Assembly: GCA_041651295.1 (NCBI GenBank)
Contig: JBAZJN010000010.1
Coordinates: 1 to 35,999, forward strand
DNA from: JBAZJN01 sp041651295
GTDB taxonomy: Bacteria; Patescibacteriota; UBA1384; XYA2-FULL-43-10; CAINNR01
DNA length: 35,999 nucleotides
Reading direction: 5' to 3'
Shown here: positions 22,235 through 32,300 of the stretch, in pieces
Layout of the letters: each line of letters opens with the position of its first letter
Numbering within the stretch: the first letter of the stretch is position 1
The notes under the pieces: generated by a model
What the model was told of the DNA's origin: nothing
The model's database searches: none
Seen by the model: only the letters and a program-made list of their open reading frames with translations
Translations under genes and position numbers: made by a program

Positions 22235-23581
22235 ATGGTCGACATACCAAAAAACCCAGCAGTAGGTGATGACAGTCCGAGCACGCCGGCCGCATCGGGT
22301 AATTTTATGGACAAGCTCAAAAATGGCTTGACACTCGGCGGCGATGCCGATAAATGGAAAAAAGTTGGGATTGTTTCGGTCATAGTTATCGCTGTGATGG
22401 GGCTATTGTCCATCGGTATTTGGGGAGTGGCATTAGCCTACTTCGTACGATCTATTGGCGATCCGAGCGGCAATAGCTCAATGCCCGCCGGCGAATGCTA
22501 TATGCCTGATGACTACTGGAAAAATCCGTCTTCCGAGCTGACGGTTGAAACCGTAAAGTCTCGGGTTGAGAGTTATCGGAATGTCTCGTCAGCTGAAAAT
22601 GATCAGAGATTGCAAAAACTTCTGACTTATACTCGGGCTCAAGGTTATAATCCAGCAGTTGCACTAGCTGTCTGGGGCAAAGAATCAACCTACACCTCAA
22701 ACGCTAAAAACGGTCACGATTTTGGATATCTTCATGATGGTTACGAGGGGTTTGACAAGCAACTGGAAGGTGCCATAAAAACCTTCGACCTAGCGTGGAA
22801 TGGCCAAGATCCTTATCCAAAAGAGCCGGGAAAACCGATTCAGGTCAGTTGGATAAATAAATATACGCCAACGAGCGATCCGAGAAACGCAAATGACAGA
22901 AAAACATTTTTTACAATTTTGACCCAAGCAGTACCCGAACAAGTCGTTTGCACTGGCGCAATAGGCCCTGGAGGAATTATTTATGGAAACAGAATTATCC
23001 TTGACCCTGGCCACGGGAGCGGAGATAACCGATTCCGAAGAGCTGCCAATGGTGTCAACAACGAAGGTGACCACAACTGGTTAATCGCCACTAAAGTCAA
23101 ATCGAATTTACAGGCAGCCGGCTACGAAGTAGCGTTTACCAAAGATACGGCTGCCAGCAACCCGGATTTACCGGTTAGGGTAAACACAGCTAACGCATCC
23201 GGAGCCGCTTTTTTAATTAGTCTCCACAGCAACGCCAAGGGCGGGGTCGGACCGATAGGAATTGTCTACTGCGATGAAGCAGCCGATGGCAAAGTCAACT
23301 ATGAAGACGATGAGTGCGCCAACAATGCCAATACTAAACACGGTCGAGATATGTCACATGCAGTCGTTGGCAACCTCGTAGCCAATCTCGGACTTACTAA
23401 TCCGCGTTATTGGGGCGGTGATCTTGGAATGTTGACCGGCTTACAAATGCCGGCAATGCTGGTTGAAATGTTTGCCCACGACCAAGAGTCCGACCTGGCA
23501 AAAATCGATGGGAAATCTGATATTTTAGCCAAATCAATCAGTGACGGAATAATTTCTATCGTTAAAAAGAACGGCCAATGA
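22235..23581 (+). CDS. Membrane-anchored lysozyme-like / N-acetylmuramoyl-L-alanine amidase fusion
   Basis: This 448-residue wall hydrolase is tied to the secretion machine. One membrane segment (about residues 46-70) anchors it. A lysozyme/transglycosylase-like domain follows (about 100-225) with AVWGKESTYTSNA, whose Glu150 is the likely catalytic acid. A linker leads to an Amidase_3 domain (about 250-445), which carries the zinc and catalytic residues His260 (LDPGHG), Glu277, His331 (LISLHSNA) and Glu411 (MLVEMFAH). The domain pair would cut both glycan strands and stem peptides, a combined VirB1-like role. It overlaps the next gene by four bases (ATGA). No ribosome site is clear, but the start follows the repeat arm by six bases. 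Confidence 0.9.
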   Translation: MVDIPKNPAVGDDSPSTPAASGNFMDKLKNGLTLGGDADKWKKVGIVSVIVIAVMGLLSIGIWGVALAYFVRSIGDPSGNSSMPAGECYMPDDYWKNPSSELTVETVKSRVESYRNVSSAENDQRLQKLLTYTRAQGYNPAVALAVWGKESTYTSNAKNGHDFGYLHDGYEGFDKQLEGAIKTFDLAWNGQDPYPKEPGKPIQVSWINKYTPTSDPRNANDRKTFFTILTQAVPEQVVCTGAIGPGGIIYGNRIILDPGHGSGDNRFRRAANGVNNEGDHNWLIATKVKSNLQAAGYEVAFTKDTAASNPDLPVRVNTANASGAAFLISLHSNAKGGVGPIGIVYCDEAADGKVNYEDDECANNANTKHGRDMSHAVVGNLVANLGLTNPRYWGGDLGMLTGLQMPAMLVEMFAHDQESDLAKIDGKSDILAKSISDGIISIVKKNGQ

Positions 23582-24843
23582 TAAGAAATCTCGAACAAAA
23601 ACAACAATTAATTTTCAGAATGATTCTGATCGGTTTTTTTGTTTTTATTTCACTTCTGATCTATCTGCTCTTTTTCATCCGGGGAAAAGTTACCGTTGAG
23701 GTCGTTCCAACCTCGGCGGTCGTGACCCTGGATAATCAGCCTGGCAATTTTTCTGGCGGATCAGTCAGTTTCCTTGCCAGCTTAGGTAAGCACACGCTGA
23801 AGGTCGAGGCAGATGATTATGTTGGCTATAAGGAAGAAATTAACCTCAGAAGAGGTAAAAACTATTCAAAGAAAATCGCCCTCGAGAAATCACCGTCACC
23901 GGTAGAAATTGCCGGAAGCGCTAGCGATATTGCGATTAAAGGCAATGAGATTTTCTATAAAAATACCAGCGACGGATTGTTCTATCTTGCCACAATTGAT
24001 TATGCCGGCAAAGAAGCCAAAATTACCGGGACGAAAAAAATTACCTCAACTCCGGTAACCAATTCCGACAAGGTAATTTGGTCGCCGACAAAGGAGCTAA
24101 TCTTATTAAAAAAAGGTTCAAGTGTCTCACTACTAGACTTCAAAAAATATGACTTCGTTAACCAAAATGTCGTTCATTTTAGTGACAATGTCGGCGACAT
24201 CGTTTGGGCTCCGGACAATTCCCGCATCGCTTATTATTACGCTCCGCCGAGTGGCGAGCGGTCAATCATTTTTTCAAATGCCACAAACAGCACGGTCTAC
24301 CGGGCGGCAAACTTGGCGTCACTCAGAATAAATGATCCGTACATCGCTTTCTCCCCCGATTCCCAGTGGCTGGTAGTAATTCCCCGCAATTCCACCTACG
24401 ACCAGAACGTAATTTATCTTTTGAACGTTTATACCAAAGAAATGAAGGTTCTGAATTCGGACGGCAACCAAAAAGAAGCAATTTTCAGCGCCGATAGCAA
24501 GCGAGTGATTTTTTCGACCTATGATACAGCTTCCAGCGGCGCGGTTAAACGAAAAGTCGGCGTGATTGATCTGGATGGCTCTAATAAGAAATATTTTAGC
24601 CTGGCTGCCAATACTTCTTTTGGCAGATACTGGAAAGAAACAAACAAGATTTTCTTGCCGATAGTCGACGGTGGTAGTAAACTGGTGTTAGTAGATATCG
24701 ATGACGGCAAAACGAACGACTTTTATTTTAACGGCCAAAGAAATCTAAAAATTGATGATATTTATCTGAACGATGGAAACACCGGGGCGATATTTACGTC
24801 CGGAGGTAAACTATATTTTGTCAAACTGGAGGGGAATGGGTAA
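23578..24843 (+). CDS. Membrane-anchored PEGA-domain and beta-propeller-like protein
   Basis: This 421-residue protein has one N-terminal membrane segment (about 13-36). A PEGA domain (about 40-105: VEVVPTSAVVTLDNQPG... LGKHTLKVEADDYVGYKEEI) binds surface sugars or wall components in other proteins. The rest has TolB/WD40-like blade motifs such as VIWSPTKELILLK, IVWAPDNSRIAYYY, IAFSPDSQWLVVI and AIFSADSKRVIFS, spaced about 45-60 residues apart, which suggests an extracytoplasmic propeller. It is translationally coupled to the amidase gene by ATGA and overlaps the next gene by eight bases. A scaffold for the secretion complex is likely but inferred. Confidence 0.85.
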   Translation: MIRNLEQKQQLIFRMILIGFFVFISLLIYLLFFIRGKVTVEVVPTSAVVTLDNQPGNFSGGSVSFLASLGKHTLKVEADDYVGYKEEINLRRGKNYSKKIALEKSPSPVEIAGSASDIAIKGNEIFYKNTSDGLFYLATIDYAGKEAKITGTKKITSTPVTNSDKVIWSPTKELILLKKGSSVSLLDFKKYDFVNQNVVHFSDNVGDIVWAPDNSRIAYYYAPPSGERSIIFSNATNSTVYRAANLASLRINDPYIAFSPDSQWLVVIPRNSTYDQNVIYLLNVYTKEMKVLNSDGNQKEAIFSADSKRVIFSTYDTASSGAVKRKVGVIDLDGSNKKYFSLAANTSFGRYWKETNKIFLPIVDGGSKLVLVDIDDGKTNDFYFNGQRNLKIDDIYLNDGNTGAIFTSGGKLYFVKLEGNG

Positions 24844-26389
24844 TCCGGCACCAAAACTCAGTCCGGAAGAACTACAACATAACCGAGAGACGGTGCAAAG
24901 TATTCGGCGTCGTCAAGTTGATGCTATTCAAAAACCCAAGAGCACTAAGCTCGAGCTTTTGACTTCAGATCAGGAACCGGAAGAGGAAGAATATGTTGCA
25001 CCAGAGATGACACTTGTCGGAAGTGATGAGGATGAAGAAGGGAAAGAAGACGCGCAAAATATTCCCGAAGAAGTCCAGGAACAACAAGAACCAATCGAAG
25101 AGCCGGAACCGGCGAAGAAAGTAGGTGGTACTCCAGAGGAACAGATTCAGCAGGGCCAGGTACCGGAATACAGGTCAAACGATGTTTTTCAGCCGGCAGC
25201 AGCTGGGCAGCAACAGCCTGGCGGACCGGCAATCCAGCCGAAAAAATCAAAAGAAGACGAAGAAAAAGAGCGGGCCAAAGAGCAAGTAAAGGAGATGGCC
25301 AAGGATAAGGTTAAGCAAGAGGCTAAACAAGTTGCCAGACAAGCCATGAATGCCGCCAAGAAAGCAATTTCCCAAGCGACGAAAGCGGCGGCGAAAGCCA
25401 TTGCTCAACTAGCTTCAAAGGCCGTTGCATCAATTGCCGCAGCTACTGCCGAATACTGGGTACCAATTCTATTAATTTTGATCGCTGTCGTAATCATAAT
25501 TGTCGGCGCAGTTTTTTTAATTCGTGCCCTGCAAACGCCAAATGCTAACGGCTCAAGTCCGGTTCAGGCAGCTGATATTATCGCCGACCACGAGCTGATT
25601 CGAACTGTCTTATCTCTTTCTAGTGAAGCCGAATTCCAAAAATTATTGGACTCGAATAAAACTAAATTGGTAGCCGACATCGACGGATTTATTTCGGATC
25701 TGAAATCAAAATACTCCTCTTCGGATTCGCGTTTCAACCCAACAATTCAAGGTCTTGAGCGAGCCAAGACTTTAATCGCTGCCTACACGACTCCTGACGT
25801 GGCAAAAGCAGCCGAGATTAGAAAAGCCATTGCTGACGCGGTAAAACCTTGGACAGTTGATCTAAACCCCGGCGGTATGATTTGGCCCCCGGGCAAAGGC
25901 TATCGCAGTATTTCCAATGGTTTCCGTCCCGGAAGTCATGATGGTGTTGATGTGGTTCTGCCAATTGGTACCCCACTTTATGCTGCAACAGACGGTGAAA
26001 TAGTTTACGTTTACGGCGGAGCCCCAAACTGGGATGCGGGTTCCGACCATTTTCGCGATTCGAAAGCACGACGAGATCCTATGAACCATGGTTTTGGCAA
26101 TATGATAATAGTCAAAATGGATCAGACGATCGCTAAAGCAAATTACTGGGAAATACATCACCTTTCAGCCTCATCAATGTATCACAAAGTCAACGAAGTT
26201 AATGTTTCTTGGAAGGTTGGAGACAAGGTAAAACAAGGAGAAATCGTTGCTCTTTCCGGACATAACGGAGTTTCATCAGTAGAACACCTTCATTTTGGCA
26301 CCTGCAGTGAGTTTCACGGCACTTCCTGCAACGCCAGAGGCAATCACCAATACGGTGTTAATCCAAAGGAAGTTTTGGGGTGGCAATGA
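24836..26389 (+). CDS. Membrane-anchored M23 (LytM) peptidase with coiled-coil cytosolic part
   Basis: The start at 24836 is set by GGAGGGG immediately upstream, inside the end of the previous gene. Of 517 residues, the first about 140 are acidic, Glu/Gln/Pro-rich and probably disordered. Residues about 140-205 are an Ala/Lys/Glu coiled coil. A membrane segment follows (PILLILIAVVIIIVGAVFLI). The extracytoplasmic end is an M23 endopeptidase with the zinc motif His368-x-x-x-Asp372 (SHDGVDV) and His484-x-His486 (HLHFG). It would cleave peptide cross-links. Together with the amidase two genes upstream it gives the cluster two wall-cutting enzymes. The next gene overlaps by ATGA. Confidence 0.92.
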   Translation: MGNPAPKLSPEELQHNRETVQSIRRRQVDAIQKPKSTKLELLTSDQEPEEEEYVAPEMTLVGSDEDEEGKEDAQNIPEEVQEQQEPIEEPEPAKKVGGTPEEQIQQGQVPEYRSNDVFQPAAAGQQQPGGPAIQPKKSKEDEEKERAKEQVKEMAKDKVKQEAKQVARQAMNAAKKAISQATKAAAKAIAQLASKAVASIAAATAEYWVPILLILIAVVIIIVGAVFLIRALQTPNANGSSPVQAADIIADHELIRTVLSLSSEAEFQKLLDSNKTKLVADIDGFISDLKSKYSSSDSRFNPTIQGLERAKTLIAAYTTPDVAKAAEIRKAIADAVKPWTVDLNPGGMIWPPGKGYRSISNGFRPGSHDGVDVVLPIGTPLYAATDGEIVYVYGGAPNWDAGSDHFRDSKARRDPMNHGFGNMIIVKMDQTIAKANYWEIHHLSASSMYHKVNEVNVSWKVGDKVKQGEIVALSGHNGVSSVEHLHFGTCSEFHGTSCNARGNHQYGVNPKEVLGWQ

Positions 26390-29300
26390 AGACATTTTTT
26401 CACAAACTCATCTACACTTTAATCATTACATCATTGCTGGCTCAGCCTTTTCTAGTCTTTGTCAGTAAGACCAGAGCCGAAGAAGATTTTATTGAGCACG
26501 GGGAAGGTGGAATTTTCAATGATGAGATAGAAGTTACGGGCGGTGTTGTTGTCAGCGACCCAATTGCTGCTACCGCCAGCGCTCTAGCAGCAATTGAGGC
26601 TGACAGTTCTATTACGCTTGAAACTGGTGCCACGGACTGGTCGCTTTCAAAACTAGGCGATATGTCGTCCTACAAGAGTAAGCTGGTTTTTAATCCGTCC
26701 GATCTTCAGGACATTAGAATTCTTTCCTGTCTCGGCAACGCTATCCCCGACTACGCCAATCACGACGATTCTCTGGCCGTAACGACCGGAAAATCAATCG
26801 AAGAAATCGCGAACTTGCGAGTCGATCGTCCCGACGAATGGAAAAAGCTGGTCGAAAGTGCTCAGGAGACAGCTAGACAACAATTGGTGTCCAACCTAAA
26901 ATACGATCTTCCAAACTTTGCTTGCATCGCCGGCGTTGACGAGGCGATGGCGGCCGAGATGCTGGCTCATGATACGGAATCGGTTAACGCAATAATTACC
27001 TACGCTCAAGAAAAGGTAATAATCGATCGCCGAGTTCTGATGCTACTAGTCAATTTGGTGACTCCGAAAAATTCCGGCGGCGCAGGGCATGACAGAATAA
27101 AAATTTACAGAATACGAAGCGGATATGATCGTGATGCTCGAATTTATTCGCGTGAATCCGATGTCACCAGAGAACAGATAACTGAGCAAGAAGAGGCAAA
27201 CACAGAGACTACTACCGTCAGCGATTTGAGTAGCGCGTCGAGAGATGAACTATCAACAAATCCGGAATTCGACAGCGCCGAAGCTCAGGCGGCGGTTATC
27301 GACAGCGCCGGCACAAATCAGGGAGATTTAATCTTTTCCGACACCGAAGATGACCAGAATATGTCCGCACATTCAAGGGGAGAAGCGGTTGATATATCAG
27401 AAATTGACAATATTCGCTGCACACTGATTAAAAAGAAGCGAATTGGCGGCGACAGTAAAACAGTCCAACCGGCGACTCCGATCAAAGTTGCCTGGCAAAC
27501 ATCACAAGGATATGATGCCTCGCCTCCACCTGATTACTCAACGCTGTCAATGAATCTTCAGCAGATGGCCAGCGGCCAATATCTCGAACTCTTAGACCAG
27601 ATTGGCATTGATCCAGACTCAGAAGAGAGTATGGCTGATGCCACGTTTGGAGATATTGTTTCCTTAATCGGTGAATCGCTATTGGCGGAAATTATCAATT
27701 CGCCAACAAATTCTCTTTCGGGTTATTCTCTATCAGACACGGCAAGAAAAATTGGCGGCATGATTTTGGCGGACAAACTTGAGTTGCCAAGAAAAGCTTT
27801 TATTGAGGCGGATTTACTCGACCTGCGGGATTTGGAGACAAAGATCGGCGAAGCAATGCTCGAAGAGAAACTTAGTCTTAACTACGGCTCTCTCCGAGGC
27901 GAAAATTTAGGCCAGATTTTAGAAAACGTCGGTCTGCGCCACCTTGAGAAACAGCTCGCGGTTCCGGAAGGCACAATCACCGCAGGACTTTCCGGGCCGG
28001 ATCTAAAAATAGCCGTTGGCAGAGGCATTATAGAAGAAACTTTGCAATTACCGACCGGAACCTTTAAGGGTGACACGAGTTATGAACGGCTGAAAGATAT
28101 CGTTGGTGAGAGAAAAATTGAGTTCTTATTCGCTAATCCGTCAGAGATTGACGAGCTCTTGGGTATTAATTTTGGCTATTCTCTCGAATACAAAAACGGC
28201 ACACGCTCTGCTGATGCCTACTCAACCATCGTCGGAGCCAAAATTCTCTCCGATCATGCCTACATTTTCGATCACAACTCCGCTTCAGCTAACGCGCTTC
28301 GGCTTGATGTTGATCCGTCAGCCGCCACAGCCGGATCGAGTCTAGGAGCGATTACAAGCAGTAACCAAGACACAGTTGATGTTGCCAAGGCTAGATTTAA
28401 CTGGATAATGTCCGGGGCAATCACAAATGTGCCCGGAGTTGCGACACCCGGCTCTTTTAGTGAAATATACAAGGCAATCGGAATCGACGCTTTATCTGCG
28501 GCCATGACATCAAACAGTCAAACCAGAACAGCAATTTCAAGATGGCTCGAAGTGAATTCACAACCAGACCGGACTAATTGTTCAGTTGTTAATCCGATAG
28601 TTGTGCCAATTCCGAATCCGAATACCGATCCGGGCCAGCCGGCAACAATCGATGTCACAATTCCCGAAGATCAAATTATGGCGACATTTGGCCTGCGCCG
28701 AGGAGATCTGTCGAGATTGTTTGGCTGTTATAATGTTGCTCCAGCAGCGGTGTATAAAGGCCTCGGAGAAAAAGCTCTTTATAATGCGGTTCTCAATTCA
28801 ACGGTTGCAGAACAAGCCAGAACAAAATATTTAGCCGATCATCCGGAAATTACCAACTTCCTAAATGATGTTGAATTTTATCGCTCAAGAATAACAACAA
28901 TAGTAACTCTGGTGAATAAAATCAAAGAAGACTGGCGCGATCAAAGCAGTGAAAATCCTAGCACCCAGCAGGCGATCAGCCAAATTAATTCCACAACCAG
29001 CTCAATCGGATCCGTTGTTGGTAACATCAATGTCGGTGATATCAGTTTATCGAATTTAGGTGATGCAGTTCGCACAGTGAGGGAAATACCGGTACAGGTC
29101 GACCAGGTCATGAGCGCGGTTACTACAATTCAAACCGCCAACCAAGAATTAGTCGATCGGGCCAACACTACTTTGGCCGATGTTAGCACAATAATTCATA
29201 ATATTGATGAAATTCTAGCAGGGGAAGACCAACCGGAAATTGGTAGTTTGCAAACAAGCAATATCAACGTCACAAACAGCGAAAGTGGCGGCGTCGTCAA

Positions 29301-32300
29301 CCGGGCCATGCTGCTGCTACTGCTTTCCGGACGGCTGTCGCCGAAAGATTTCCTAACTGCTGTCGGTGCAAGCACAGTTGAAGAATCGCTAAATTTGCCT
29401 ACCAACTCAATATTGTACTACGCCAAATATTTGGAAAATCCAAACAGGGACAAAAATGATGGGAAAAACGCTTTCTTTAGAGCTATCGGCCAAGCTCAAT
29501 TGGAGGAAACTTTCGGTATGCCACCATACTTTTTCCAAGGTGAATTTCCGGCTTCAAATGCGACTCTGACTGATGTCAAAAATCACGTCGCTAGCACTTT
29601 TAATATCACTCAAGCCGAAGCCGGCGCCCGAATTATGCAGGCTTTAGAATTGCCGGGAGAGTTTTCGACCGTCGAAAATCGCGAGATAGCCAATATTTCG
29701 ACTCTTGTTGTTGCGGCTAATAGCGTGGATGAGAAGCTAACGATAAAACAAGGCACGACTGCCAACTTTTTGAACGGCGGACAGGTAGATCAAGCTAACC
29801 TTGGTAATAGTGAAATCAGAATGTTAGCCGGAAAATTTGATGTTTCTGAAGAAGTGATCAATACCTTCATTCGTGTTAGAAATGGCACTGAGAGTCTGGA
29901 GGAGGCAAAGAAAGACAAGTTCAAAGTCTCTTACAACAGCCATAACGAATTTGCCCAAAAACAGTCTGCAAACGGTAGTGATGGTAATAGTTTGTCTGAT
30001 CGCTGTCCGATACAATTTTCGTATACCAGCGGCACTTTCAGTGCCTCGCTTATTGAAGACAATTCCTACGTCTATACCAATGCCGACGGCACGCAATCGT
30101 TCCCGAGTTTAGAGGAAGCCAGAAATTACCAAGAAAAGACAGAAAACCAGAACAAGAAAGTTGATTTTGTTCAGGCACTAGGGGCGTCAATGGCACCTGA
30201 CGCCGGATCAGCCGGTCAGGTAACTAACCAGCTTAATGCCTTTTTAGGAGATCAAAACCAAGCGTCAGCCTTCTCCGATTCAGCATTAGATGGCTATCGT
30301 GATCAATATCACATACCACTGGAACTTTTACAGGATTTCTATCAGCGGGAAGATTTGATTGGAGATGCTGCCGATTCAAAACAAATCGGATCCTACATAG
30401 AGACAATCGGAAAAAAGACTGCGGAAAGAAGAATAACCTCGACCTTGCTCGGTGGCTTGACAATGACCTTTGCCGGTCTTCAGATCGATGCCTCTGACAT
30501 TTTTGATATTTTAGATGGCAATGGACTCCAAGTGGCCTACAGAATCGGCGCCAGATTTCTTGAGGATAGTTTGGACATCGATCCAAATTTGATTATTAAA
30601 GTGCTCGAGGCCCCGACTCAAGTGCTGAAAAACTGTTCGTTATCAACAATCGGTGGCGGACTTTTGGGCAGCGCATTGGGAGTTGGTACGGTCTCCTTGT
30701 CAGGGAACATTTATGAAAACGTTGGAGCGGCCAAAATAGAACAGGTGCTAGGTATTCCGGCAACCAGTTTTAGAGGGGCAACAGTTGACGAATTAATCTC
30801 CAACGTCGGTGCAGCAAAATTCGCCGCTGCTTTCGGCATACCTTCAAGCGTGGCAGCAACTGCTGATGTTGTTACCGGCTTGTTCGGCAACGCGGAAAGC
30901 GGATATTTGAGAATGCCAATGGAAGATCAAATGTCGGAAATTGATCGCGTTTTGGCATATCCGAACTACGTGCCGGGGTCGGTTTCTGACCTTACTGCAA
31001 CCTCAAATACGATCGAAACCAATGTTAGAAATTTTATTCACCGTTCCGATATCTGGAATCTGGTTGAAGATCCGACCGCCGGCACCTATGAATATCAGCT
31101 TTATCACTTCCAAACGAAAATCCGGGAGATTGATTCGCTCTTGAACCTCTCCGAAGGAAAAACGAAGCAAATGCTAACCGGCACCGGCGGCTACACGCCG
31201 GATCAATACAAGAGAGATATTGCCGGCCAAGTTCTTCTAGTCAACACTACCGACATTCTTAACGCTTTAGGATTGGGAGAATTTTCAAACTTTGTCGTCA
31301 AAGGAGTCGCCTTGACTCAGATGATAACTGCAACGGTGAACGACTTGAAAACCTGTCAAAATGCCGGGGCTCAGGCCTGTACAGATGCCAAAGTAAGAAT
31401 CTTTGATAATTTACAAACCCTTCTGGGAGTCAATTTTGACGCTAAGTTGGGACTCCCGAGTGGCACGCTGGCCACCATAATTACCGACCCGCAAAGGGCT
31501 GTTTATACTCTAATTTCCGGGGCGTTAACTTCACTGGACAATTCGCTTGGGCTGGTTGGCGATGATGGCAAGCCGCTCCCCAATTCTTCATTCACTTCGG
31601 CTTTTAGTATTTGGTGGCACGAAGAGCGGGGCCGGCCGTCATATCAAAATTGCGACAGTGATCCGCAAAACTGTTTGTCTAATGATATGAATGACAATCT
31701 TGTTGTCGGCGGGTTCATACCAACAAGTCATAACCGTTGGAATTATATTGCTGAGAACATCGCCGGTCGCTTGACTTATAATTGGTTGACAAAACTTGGG
31801 ATATTACCGACAATTTCGCCGACCGGTGGATCTTTTGCCGGATATCCGAATACGGAAACCTTGATTCGCGAAAGCGCTCATATGTTAATACATGGTGATT
31901 TACGCATTCTCGAAATTGCCGCCACAGTTAGAGGATTGGAAGCCTTGCATATTTATAACGACAGCAATAATCCAAATCTGCCTGACTATCTCCGAATTTC
32001 ATATGAGGATGTTTACTACGCCATTATGGGCAATCCGGTCATGGAACAGCAATATGTTGACGCCGCAACCAATAATTTCGCATACAGTTATTCGCAAGGC
32101 AACACTCCAAGCTCGTCTGAAATCTTTAACGATACTGCAGAAATGGAAAATGGTGGTGGCGCGATCTACGGCAGTCAGTGCTGGCCAAACGCCAGCTCTG
32201 AAAGTTGCGTCAATGCGACACTTATTAATTATGCTTATTCTTATTACAACAATTCACAGTCATTCTTGCAGCAACCGAACAATCAATCCACAGGGACCCC

